Shown here piece by piece: positions 21,882 through 30,838 of a DNA stretch of 64,000 bases. The translations under genes were made by a program, and so were the position numbers. This DNA is from Laguncularia racemosa (taxonomy: Eukaryota > Streptophyta > Magnoliopsida > Myrtales > Combretaceae), in contig JBBMOL010000021.1 in NCBI GenBank assembly GCA_037954665.1, positions 992,001-1,056,000 on the forward strand, read 5' to 3'. The notes below the pieces were generated by a model. The model did no database searches and was not told the origin of the DNA. It was given only the letters and a program-made list of their open reading frames with translations. Position 1 is the first letter of the stretch; the number at the start of each line of letters is the position of its first letter.

Positions 21882-22632
21882 GAGAAATGATTAAAGGAAG
21901 CACTTAACGGGTTGATCAAGGATGTCCATGAAGTCGGAAAGGATTGGAGCAATCATGAAGTTGGAAAGGATTGGAACAACCATAGGAATGCCCTTGCTCT
22001 TGTACAAGTCATAACGGATACGGGTTGAAGAGGGCGTGTCTTTACAAGGCACGGCCGTGTAGGAGCCTGGAGGTTTCATAGAATCATACACGGTTGTATA
22101 CACGGTTCAAAGGCACGGTCATGTATGGTGTTAAGAATTTCCACAAAAAGATACATGACTAGAAGTACACGGTCGTGTACATCTCCAACGTCGGCTCTAA
22201 GGCGGCCGGCCTTCATTCCTACGCTGCCGGCCTTTAAGTCATTGTTTTGTTATTTTTACGCAACTTATTGAAGTTATGTCATTTTGGGGCATCATTGTTA
22301 CGAATTGTAAACCTTAATATAAAGCTCCTAGGGTTTAGAATAGATAGAATATAGAATATACAACATACAAGTTTGAAAACACTTTGGAGAGAATTCCTCT
22401 CTTGGTTCTTCAAAGAACTACTCTAGAACTTATCGGATTTTCTTCCGTGGCATTCATCCTGACTTATCAATCGGTCTTTCATCTTGATTGTGGCGTCTAC
22501 ATAATATACCAAGGTTCTTGTCTCACTTATAGGCAACGGGTCGCGATTTCCACTCGATTGTTTGGCATCTTGGGTAGCAATTCCGAACGTATTGGTATTG
22601 GGTTTAGTCACACGTTGGCGTGGTTCGTATCA
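21797..22632 (+). repeat. Element C 3' LTR (836 bp)
   Basis: It begins TGATGAGAGTCATGATGGG and ends GTTCGTATCA, and matches 14941-15829 throughout except for the missing 54-bp duplicate and scattered substitutions. The pol tail encoded at its start has a TGA (21879) where the 5' LTR has CGA. Confidence 0.93.
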
Positions 22633-22637
22633 ATGAG
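22633..22637. repeat. Target duplication of element C, right copy (ATGAG)
   Basis: Exact match of 14936-14940, directly after the 3' LTR. Confidence 0.92.
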
Positions 22638-23118
22638 GGCATCTCCTCAGCATATCTTTATATCTCTTCCATGTATCATATAAAGTCTCAGACTCTATTT
22701 GAGCATAGGAGGAGATATCGTTTTGTAGCTTCGTAGTTTTTGCTAGTGGAAAATATTTAGCAAGAAACTTTTCCACCATTTGTTCCCATGTAGTTATGGA
22801 TCCCCTAAGTAGAGAATTCAACCATTGCTTAGATCTACTACGGAATGAAAAAGGGAAAAGTCATAACTTGATAGCATCATTTGTGGCCCCATTGATTTTG
22901 AAGGTGTTGCAGATTTCTAAGAAGTTGGCGATGTTTTCGTTGGGATCTTCATCCTGCAACCCATCAAATTGAACAAATTGTTGAACCATTTGGATGATAT
23001 TGGGCTTAATTTCAAAGTTGTTAGTTGTAATTGCAGGCCTAAAAACACTTGAATTAGCCGCAACAAGTGATGGTCTTGTGTAATCGAACATCGTTCTCTC
23101 TTCCTGCTTGTTAGCCAT
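22638..23118 (-). pseudogene. Element B gag, N-terminal part
   Basis: On the minus strand it begins MANKQEERTMFDYTRPSL at 23118 and runs through FEIKPNIIQMVQQFVQFDGL, EDPNENIANFLEICNTFKIN and WLNSLLRGSITTWEQMVEKF to LYDTWKRYKDMLRRCPH. This is the retrotransposon gag domain in its Athila/Tat form. A stop or frame slip lies near 22860. The domain is cut at 22638 by element C and continues at 14935. The start codon lies about 190 bases downstream of the primer site, as expected. Confidence 0.82.
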
Positions 23119-23305
23119 GTTGATAGATAAGTTATTGTCTGAGTCTTAAGCCAGAACTTGGTATTGACTTACTATGTAGCGTCCCTTAAGCATAAACAAT
23201 AGCAGGAAAACAGAAACTATAGAAAATAAAAACTAATAAACAAAATTAAGTAATAAAGGAAATAATGATTAGATTAACAAGATATAGGTGTTCCTAATAT
23301 CCTAA

Positions 23306-23323
23306 TCCCCAACAACAGCACCA
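23306..23323 (-). promoter_or_regulatory. Element B primer binding site (Asp-tRNA type)
   Basis: On the minus strand TGGTGCTGTTGTTGGGGA resembles the TGGCGCCGTTGCCGGGGA type used by Athila/Tat-like elements, with several C-to-T changes. It should follow a 5' LTR ending in TATCA. TATCA is indeed adjacent (23333-23329), but beyond it is the PMD gene, not an LTR. Confidence 0.72.
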
Positions 23324-23328
23324 CTTCA

Positions 23329-24600
23329 TGATATGCTATGGCTGATCCCACCGAACACCAATGCTGAGTAAATACGTCGAGCTACTCGTATGTACATACT
23401 ATAGCTCTTGACGGGATTTATCTTTGTTGATAAATCTAGTGCTCTTATCTATGCCATGTGGTTACCTTTGCTAGAGCATTTTGACATTGTGGGGACGTAT
23501 AGTTGGGGTCCGCATTTCTGGCGTGGTTGTATCACTAACTTTGTGTCATGTCATCATCATCGGCACACGAGATTGGAGGGGATGCCATTTTGCTACAAGT
23601 GTAGGCCTAGGATGCATATCCCCACATTGCACCCGTTAGTCAACACGGACTATTTGTAGAAGCTGGATGTCCACTAGTGGCATGTTGGAACACATGGAGG
23701 GAAATGCAGTATCACCCCACCTATGTTGTTGGCGTATATCGGGATGCGCTGGATAGGTAAAACAAGTCGTAGGTACTTTAGTAATTGAATTTTTTTCCTT
23801 GCTATTAATCATATTTATCATTTGAAGTTAATATAATTTTCTATTTTTTGGTTGAATGGGAGCCATACAATGGGAATTTAATTAATCTCCTACCATATTT
23901 CTTCAAAGCTAGCATGCACATTAAGACGGCTGGGTGCCACTAATTTGTTTCCACATTGTTGAGTGACATTTCCCAAAACGAGTGGTCAAGTAGTTTGGTC
24001 GGTTCCAATATATCTCACAGCTAGTGAACACACAGCTGGAGCTCCATGAAATTGACCTGCGTGGCCGGATTAATGTTGATTGGATAGTCTAGCATGAAGT
24101 GTATTTGGACATATAGGAATAGCAGGTCGGTCGAGTCATTCATATGGATGGCTCTTGTAGTGTGCATGATAGTTACCTGTAATGGTATGGATTGATTAGC
24201 AAGTGATACATTAGACACATTGGGGATTGTTCTTAGATTTCTGGTAAGTACGATTTACATAAACACTTAGTCATGTCCAAATAATTACATGATCATGTTA
24301 ACCTTAATTCATATTTTGTTCATACTTACAGGGTGACACCTTAAGATAAATCTGCTTATTGCCGGATATAGACACGGCCATGAGAATAGTTGCTTAGGGT
24401 CTTCAGTTCATGCTTCACTATGGGGGGATAAAGCTGTACTTGAAACTGCAACAGCAAAACACCCAGGTGGAGGTGGAATCGATTCCTGTGCGGTAATGAA
24501 CGGGGGGACGATGGCAACCCTGAAATCGAGGTGAGCTATAGGAAAATCTAAGGCAGGATGAATAGATGCATATTGATTCTAATGTGATCTATGCTAACTC
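23329..24600 (+). pseudogene. Plant mobile domain gene, 3' part
   Basis: Homology resumes with LWLIPPNTNAE and IRRATRMYIL (23335-23400), then GFIFVDKSSALIYAMWLPLL (23413-23470) and a YSWG motif, the section that follows MTWL in PMD proteins. Later come VYRDALDR (about 23735), WEPYNGNL (about 23857), a FPKTSGQVVW-like segment (about 23970) and, in another frame, DLRGRINVDWI (about 24054-24090). A likely intron with GTAAGT donor and TTACAG acceptor spans 24244-24331. An earlier intron is probable at about 23770-23850, but its acceptor is damaged. Multiple stops and frameshifts make the gene inactive. The 3' end is not defined; coding-like character fades after about 24600. Confidence 0.72.
24244..24331 (+). 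other. Probable PMD-gene intron
   Basis: GGTAAGTACG at the left edge and CATACTTACAG/GG at the right edge fit plant splice consensus. The 88-base interval is AT-rich, with an ACTTAGTCATG-like branch region. It interrupts coding-like sequence on both sides. Confidence 0.5.
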
Positions 24601-24903
24601 AGAGCCGATTTTCAGCTAATACGAGACACCGCATTGGCATTTTATAAGTGGTCTTGTCCTAATGCCGCTGGCTTCATAGAAGAAACACTTTGGAAAATAG
24701 CCTATATACCATGGTGAATCATCAAGTCTGCCTACAGAGTGGAGTCTTGTGCCTTGGTGATCATTCGACGATTTTCCCCAACAGCATCTAATACAGGATG
24801 TTAAAGCTCTACCAGCTCCATGTCAAAGGCTAACCAACGCATTTGCTTGGCTAGCTAGGCAATTCATTAGGGGTAAGAGATAGGATGGGATAGGGATAGA
24901 AAC
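24601..24903. other. MULE interior, no clear gene
   Basis: Moderate base composition and short open stretches suggest decayed coding sequence, perhaps the PMD gene tail, but no motif was recognised. Confidence 0.35.
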
Positions 24904-24984
24904 TGATAAGGGTTATAAACTATTAATTATTTATATAAATTAGAATAACATTTTATTTAAATTTCTTACCTTTTATATAAAGTA

Positions 24985-25962
24985 TGAATTCTCTACCTAG
25001 GGGATCGATAACTACATGGGAACAAATGGCAGAAAAGTTTCTTGCTAAGTATTTTCCACCAGTAAAGACTGCGAAGCTATGAAATGATATCTCCTCCTAT
25101 GCTCAGATAGAGTCTGAGACTTTATATGATACATGGGAAAGATAGAAAGATCTACTGAAGAGATGCCCACATCATGGTCTTCCACTGTGGATGCAAATTT
25201 AGACTTTCTATGGGGGACTGAATCAAACCACTAGGAAAATGGTAGATGCAACAGTTGGATGGACATTAAATAACAAAACTCTTGAAGAGGCTCAGAATTT
25301 AATAGAAAACATGGCCATGAATAGCTACCAGTGGAATATGTCAAGGGCTAGACAACCAAAAGTAGAAGGAGTATATGATGTCAATGTTGTTACTGCTTTA
25401 GCAGCGTAGGTTAAGGCATTAAGCAAGAAAGTGGATGGAATCTCTATTTTACAACAGCTAAGTCAGCTACAGTTTATTTCTAATTTTAATGAAAATGCAA
25501 ATTTTGTAAGACTTCCAAATAGGCAACCAAACAACCCCTACAACACTACTTATAATCTAGGTTAGAGGAATCATCCCAATCTCTCATGGGAAAATCAACT
25601 AAGGAGTAGCCCACCCGGATTCCAATAGGCACATCACTTACGGGACAAAAGTCGAATTTGGAAGATTTAATAACAAAGTTTATTCAAATAACTGAAACAC
25701 GCTTCCAATCTATAAAAGTGTTGATATGGAATCAAGGCGCTTTGATTCGGGATTTGGAAACTCAAGTAGGACAGATTGCGAAAATGATTTCAGAAAGACC
25801 CCAAGGAACTCTACATGGGAATACATAACCCAACCCTAGGGAACATGTCAAAGCAATCTTCCTAGTTGATGAAGAAGTAGTGCAAATTGAAAGGGAAGTT
25901 AAAACATAAGAGGAGAAAGAGCAACCCCCAAAGATTAGAGAGTATGTTCCAAAATTTCCTTA
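24985..25962 (+). pseudogene. gag fragment, element B family
   Basis: MNSLPRGSITTWEQMAEKFL, IESETLYDTWER, CPHHGLPLWMQI and YGGLNQTTRKMVDATV closely parallel the B gag at 22821-22638 and 14935 onward. Several stops (for example after KTAKL and DTWER) and later frameshifts disable it. The junction with LTR sequence at 24984/24985 is abrupt. Confidence 0.8.
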
Positions 25963-26107
25963 CACACACACACATATAACGACAAGAAGGAGAAGACAAT
26001 TAGATTCCATGGCAAGGACAAATCAAATTATAAAGGATAAAGATGACCAAACAGGATGAAGATCCATTATAGTGAGGAAGATTACGTCCTTATCGTCAAA
26101 GCATTCA

Positions 26108-26112
<5 letters not shown>

Positions 26113-26145
<33 letters not shown>
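26113..26145. repeat. (TA)n microsatellite in LTR remnant
   Basis: A TA run at the same LTR position as the one at 8800-8830. Confidence 0.9.
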
Positions 26146-26148
<3 letters not shown>

Positions 26149-27013
26149 GTCTAGTAGAGACGAAGATAGTGGGAGTAGAGTTTAGAGATTAGAATAGTTT
26201 TAGTTTTAAACTGTAGGAAAAAATATAATTAGAAAATTAAGATTAGATTTTAATGCTTTTATTTATGCTTTCTTTTATTATTATTTTTTTTAGATTCAAT
26301 ATGTTTATGGCTTAATTTCTTTTATATTCGAGTATGATGAAATCTAGAATGAATATGCAATTTTTATGATTATTATTCAATGATTTATGTAGTATTCTTG
26401 TGATTCAATTATGTGTTTTTATTGTTTTCAATTTAATATTACTAGCATATTAGTTGAAAATTGATTTCTTATATAAAAATCGAGAGATTTTATATAAGAA
26501 TAGATCTAGTATAATTGAAAAGAGTTGCATGCAATCCTAGAGATAAGATAGCATAGCATAAATCTTCTGAATTAGGATCAAACTTAATAGCGGAATTCAT
26601 AAATTGAATGTAATGCAATTTTAGGGGTTTTAATTAGAATGAGATTCCAATTAATCATCATAAATTTAGGAATTAGTATGACTCGAGAGAACTATTAATT
26701 CAATTTAGGAATTTTTACGATCCAAGAATAAAATAAGAATTTGAATAATAATTAATTAATTACATTAGTAATTCTAAGGGCATTCAATACCTGAATACAT
26801 TTTTATTGATTATTACTTTCTTTAATTTATTCATTATTTATTTTATTTAATCGTTCATTTAATTTTGTCGATTAGATAATTAGAAAAAGGGTAATTACTA
26901 GTACTTGTAATCTCTATGGGATCAACACTCGATATTTTTATCCACTATACTATAAAATCGTTAGGTGCACTTGCTTATAAGTCTAAAGTTAGATTGTAGG
27001 AAGATCGGTATTA

Positions 27014-27289
27014 GGAATTGATGATTTTTTAATTCATTTCATATGTATATGGTCCATTGCAATGATTAAGTAGATGTATTTGTCAATTTCTAATAAATCA
27101 GTACACATTCCGTCAATCAATACTGTTACCCCTTGCCCTTTTCGCATGCAATTTGTACATATACAATTTTAAAACTTCAAAATTTTCATAACATATTAAC
27201 AAATGTCTAAAGAAATTGACATTCAATACAACTTCTCAATAAATCACAAAATTGCAAGTATATATATAGAATATCAAGCATTCCCCTTC
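27014..27289. other. MULE interior between LTR remnant and transposase end
   Basis: AT-rich, without coding potential. Probably the shared 3' region of the two convergent MULE genes. Confidence 0.4.
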
Positions 27290-29650
27290 GGTCGTGTCTT
27301 TACACAAACTGGATAAAGTAGTTGAGGATTCACGTAAGCTGTAAAAGAGAAAAAGTTAATGTTAGCATCACAAATGCAATGTCAAATATGATGAAATATG
27401 TATTGGTATCCATTAGTTACCATTATCGCGTCAATGTGGGTACGCTATTCTATTATGCCTCCTCATTTCGCAAAGTCTACATGTGATTTGATCTAAATGG
27501 TCCCTAATGTCCATCTCCATGTAGTATCTTTTCTGCCTCGACTTTCCTTTCTTTTGTGCGAGGTCTCCCCTTGGGAAAAATGACGGGAAGTGTACTAGCT
27601 GCCAATCCAACTCGTCCCTTATAGACACAAAGTGCATCCTATATGTTTGCTCCTAATGTGTCCATTTGTACCAAACGGGTATAGAGTGCATCATATCAAG
27701 CCTAAGTGAGACGACTACTGCATATGCGTAGGAGCATGGAATTTTGTATATTTGCCACTTCTGGCAATTGCATGTGCTACGAGCAAAGTCAATAACGTGC
27801 GTTTGCCTCCCTCCCCTTAACTTGTTGGCGATGCGATGAGTACCGGTAAGGACTTCGAAAACTCTATCGTGCTTGCTATAGTCGGTGACTCTATGGTTGC
27901 TAGTCGTGAACTCCATTGATTGATTTTTTGGGTTGTATATTTGGTGAAAATTTTACCCTTCGCCATATTCTTCATATGCTTCTTAACAAAGTACCCTACG
28001 CAGTTGTAGAACATTGTTTTCACTAAAGCGGTCATAGGTAACTCTTGAGCCCCCTTCAACACGGAATTATAGCTTTCAATAATGTTGGACGTCATATACC
28101 CAAATTGATAGCAATCATCATGAGCTAGCATCTACATATCCAACAGCACATTGTCAAACCGATTTAACACATTCGACTTAATCATCCCCACCTGCTCCAT
28201 CACATAATTTAACTTGCAAGATTATGCTTATAACTCGGCATATGTGACTAACCTCTTGCAGTGGGACTTTTTTTGTGCTAAGTTAAAGTTGCTCGTAATG
28301 TATCGGAGATAGAACTGCCACACCGCAAATGGAGGCCGCCATCCATTTGCTTCTTCTTGGATTGCTGAACCGATGCCTGCGTGTGTATTTGATATGAGGC
28401 AAATGGTTTCACGACCTTCACAGTCGCTGACAACATAGTCCTTCAGTTTCCTTAAAAACCAGCTCCATGCCTCAACTGTCTCTCAAGTCAACTAAAGTGA
28501 ATGCCAGCGGAAGTATACGATTGTTGTCATCAACGCCACAAGCAACTAGCAACTTGTGAGTATACTTTCCATACAGAAAAGTGGCATCAATGGTAACAAC
28601 AAGTCTAAGGAATCTCTAAGCTGCGATGCATGACCTAAATGCTTAGAATACCTACTTCAAAGTAGACACACTAGGGTTACTCGATCTGCTACACTCTTAA
28701 TCTATTTGTGTTCGGGGATTTGTATTTTCTATTGTATTTAGAAGTTTAGGCAGTTCAATGTAAGACTTCTCCTAATTCCCGTACACATGCTTGATAGCTC
28801 ATTTCTTTCCCTCGCAAACCTATCTTTTGCTGATCCTGTAGCCAAATTCTTGTTCGACAATAGAAGTCAGCTCGACCACCTTCATATTAGGATTGTCCCT
28901 AAGAAAATTTACAAATCGGCTGGCAAGGAGATTGCAATTCAACTGTAGGTGATCCTGACTAATCAGTGGGTTATTGCATGCGTGTGGACTCTCGAATCTC
29001 GTCACCACGAACATGCCCTCCAACTTCTTCTTTTGGGCCTGAAGCCTCCATTTACAATTGTCGTCCCTTCTCAAACAATAACAGACCATAGTAGTTAACT
29101 AGACTTTACAATAGTTAAGTTGTAATGGTTCTTCATATAGTAAGACTTCACTATTTGAATGACATCTACTTTCATCTTAAATCTCATGCCCCTATAAAAA
29201 TCGCCATTGAGGGTTAAAATGTCTATAGCTTTAGCTGCATTTCTACAATGTCATGTGACGATTGTGACTGATTGCTTGTATTGAATGTTTGCCTTATTGA
29301 GCCCCCCCAGCACCCCCCCCCCCCCCCTCTAAATTGTTAGAAATTCTAATGAACAATTTTTGTACGCCACGATCTCCATATGATTAAGACATTTCAATAA
29401 ACTTTTCAACACCTTCGTTGCCTCTGATTGCCATCAATGAATAACATGTATTGCCTTTATGGAACATAGGATGCTTTGAATTATCTCAACCCCCACTTTG
29501 GTTGAATCAACTTCGATGTTGCGACATATTTTGTATAATAATTCGTTGTGGTTGATATTTTCTTCATTTTCAACTTCTTTATCGGATCCTAATCATACTC
29601 CGGCACCCAGTTATCGGCCACAATATTTCCAAATGCATAGATTATTAATT
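27290..29650 (-). pseudogene. MuDR/MURA-type transposase of the MULE
   Basis: Mutator-like transposases are DDE enzymes that bind the terminal inverted repeats and cut and paste the element. On the minus strand, in order: N-terminal DNA-binding domain with GDFYRGMRFKMKVDVIQIVK (about 29210-29150) and CKWRLQAQKKKLEGMFVV with SPHAC (about 29050-28970); the catalytic region with LYGKYTHKLLVACGVDDNN-like residues (about 28590-28530) and an EAWSWFLRKLKDYV segment (about 28470-28430); the NIIESYNSVLK block (about 28085); and a SWIM zinc finger CNCQKWQIYKIPCSYAYAVV (about 27770-27710). Introns, stops and frameshifts break it. The C-terminal end AYVNPQLLYPVC is near 27330. It converges on the PMD gene and ends before the right inverted repeat. 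Confidence 0.85.
29302..29327. repeat. Poly-C tract in transposase pseudogene
   Basis: Runs of 7 C and 15 C interrupted by AGCA, unusual in this AT-rich region. It lies within the degraded N-terminal part of the transposase. Confidence 0.9.
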
Positions 29651-29714
29651 TCATGTAATCAACCATTTTTCCCTATCTACAATATATATAAATTATAAGC
29701 TTTTAAGTAAATAT

Positions 29715-30240
29715 GATAATTTCCAATAACAACATTCTAAAAATTTCCAAAAAAAAAAAAAAAATTTCCATAACATTTTAAATATTATTTTTTTTCCCAT
29801 TATTGCCAAATGATTTTTTTCTAAAAATTTGTCAAATGTTATTTTTTAATAACATTTTGTTGCTAAAAGTTCCAGCCATTTCTATATCATTTTACAATAC
29901 TGTAAAAATTATTTGACATTCCAAATATTGCAAATTTTCATCACAATATTTTTTTTTATATTTTCAATAACAACATTCTTAATATTTGCATAAAAAAATA
30001 TTTGTGTCATTTCTAATTTTAATTTTAATTTTAATTTTTTTCCCATTATTTCCGAACAATTTTTTTCTAAATTTTTGTTCAAAATTATTTTTTAATAATA
30101 TTTTTTTTGATAAATATTTCAATAATTTTCGTATTATTTTATAATACTATAAGAATTATTCTACATTTTACATATTTCACATTCTTTACAACAACAAATC
30201 CTCGTTTTAATACAAAAATTAACATCACATGTTACATATT
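29715..30240. repeat. 241-bp tandem duplication in MULE right subterminal region
   Basis: The phrase CAATAACAACATTCT starts at about 29724 and again at about 29965. Both copies continue with TTCCCATTATT, CTAAAAATTTGT-type and ATTTTACAATACTGTAA-type blocks in the same order, about 241 bases apart. A third, partial and weaker copy begins near 30190. AT-rich and non-coding. Confidence 0.7.
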
Positions 30241-30660
30241 GCAAAATCTATATAAATCATATTTAATAAATTACAATATAACAATAACTAGTAACATTTT
30301 CTATAAAATATACCATTATAGTAATATTTTTCTAAAATCTTACATCAAATACAAATAAGAAAAAACTTCAACTTTTCTAAGAAAAACATACCACAATTGA
30401 TTAGTTATTGAGAAACCGCGTAGATCTAGGCAAATCATTTCTTTACTGTGCAGAATCATTTCTTCTTCTTCCTTTTCCTCTTGCATGCGAACAAGAGAAA
30501 AAATAGATCTTACATTGGTGTGTTTCTATGAAAAATTATACTATTAATGTATTTATATTTTTTAGTTCGTGTAATGTTATCACGTGATTTTTGTTTTTAT
30601 TGACGGTGAGTATAAATAGAATATAAAATTGGATGGTGGGATTGAAGGGTGGGTGGCAGC
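30241..30660. other. MULE right subterminal region, no gene
   Basis: No coding potential. TATAAATAG at 30611-30619 could be a promoter-like word on +, but nothing downstream supports a gene. Confidence 0.4.
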
Positions 30661-30829
30661 AAATTTGTACTGAAAGTACAGACCTAGTTTGCACCTTCAA
30701 TATAGAATTTTTTCATGTTCTTAGAATCGCAAATGTGATTCGCGTCTTCAAAACCTATTTTAGTAATAATTATTATGTATATAATATTTATGTAATTTTT
30801 AAAAAATTACAATATTTAAGTATATAACC
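30661..30829 (-). repeat. MULE terminal inverted repeat, right
   Basis: Reverse complement begins GGTTATATACTTAAATATTG and matches 4618-4775. It has about ten more bases near the inner end, GGTGCAAACTAGG. It ends exactly at the 9-bp duplication. Confidence 0.8.
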
Positions 30830-30838
30830 GGAGAAAAA
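30830..30838. repeat. MULE target-site duplication, right copy
   Basis: GGAGAAAAA, identical to 4607-4615. Confidence 0.8.

Larger units (their letters stand above)
14941..22632 (+). mobile_element. Element C: nearly complete Ty3/Gypsy retrotransposon (CRM-like clade, tentative)
   Basis: A 7,692-bp element with both LTRs, a perfect 5-bp duplication, an initiator-Met tRNA primer site, gag, protease, reverse transcriptase, RNase H, integrase and a polypurine tract. It sits in the gag of element B and is itself interrupted by solo LTR D. The pol part (18240-21881) has no frameshift, only in-frame stops; gag has two frameshifts. There is no chromodomain at the end of integrase; instead the pol frame runs on into the 3' LTR and ends in a GPITR-type motif. 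Assignment to the CRM-like group rests on my recognition of the pol sequence style and needs a phylogeny. Confidence 0.9.
7921..23328 (-). mobile_element. Element B: Athila/Tat-like Ty3/Gypsy element, gag and protease only, lacking a 5' LTR
   Basis: Read on the minus strand, the order is primer site (23306-23323), gag (23118 down to 22638, then 14935 on), protease-like region (about 13500-13850), the conserved 3' untranslated blocks, polypurine tract (about 9535-9550) and one LTR (9534-7921). No reverse transcriptase, RNase H or integrase is present: the coding part goes from protease straight to the GGGAGGCAACCCAA tail typical of this group. That makes it a gag-only non-autonomous element (TR-GAG type). 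Its gag is split by element C and its 3' region by solo LTR S1; without them B is about 5.6 kb. No 5' LTR is found beside the primer site. Confidence 0.78.
24904..27013 (+). mobile_element. Deleted LTR-gag-LTR remnant of the element B family
   Basis: Starting TGATAAGGGTTATAAAC, the first about 80 bases match the start of the B-family LTR and stop just after its TATA region (TATATAAAGT). Gag sequence follows (24985-25962), then about 130 unassigned bases. From 26097 (AAGCATTCAATATG plus a TA run) to 27013 the rest of the LTR follows, ending ATCGGTATTA, where B has ACCGGTATCA. All parts point the same way, so the simplest reading is a plus-strand element that lost most of its 5' LTR with the gag N-terminus, and later the part from gag to the middle of the 3' LTR. 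No clear 5-bp duplication is visible. It lies inside the MULE. Confidence 0.75.
4616..30829. mobile_element. Giant Mutator-like element (MULE) with PMD gene, transposase and nested retrotransposons
   Basis: The element is bounded by inverted repeats (4618-4775 against 30661-30829) and a perfect 9-bp target duplication. It holds two convergent decayed genes: a plant-mobile-domain gene on + (7393-7920, continuing at 23329) and a MuDR/MURA-type transposase on - (27290-29650). It spans 26.2 kb, but removing the later insertions (about 15.4 kb at 7926-23328 and 2.1 kb at 24904-27013) leaves about 8.7 kb, a plausible autonomous MULE. Between the left inverted repeat and the PMD start codon sits a 2.1-kb satellite array; near the right inverted repeat is a 241-bp tandem duplication. 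Both genes carry stops and frameshifts, so the element is dead. TIR, TSD and gene content are seen directly; the reconstruction of events is inference. Confidence 0.85.
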
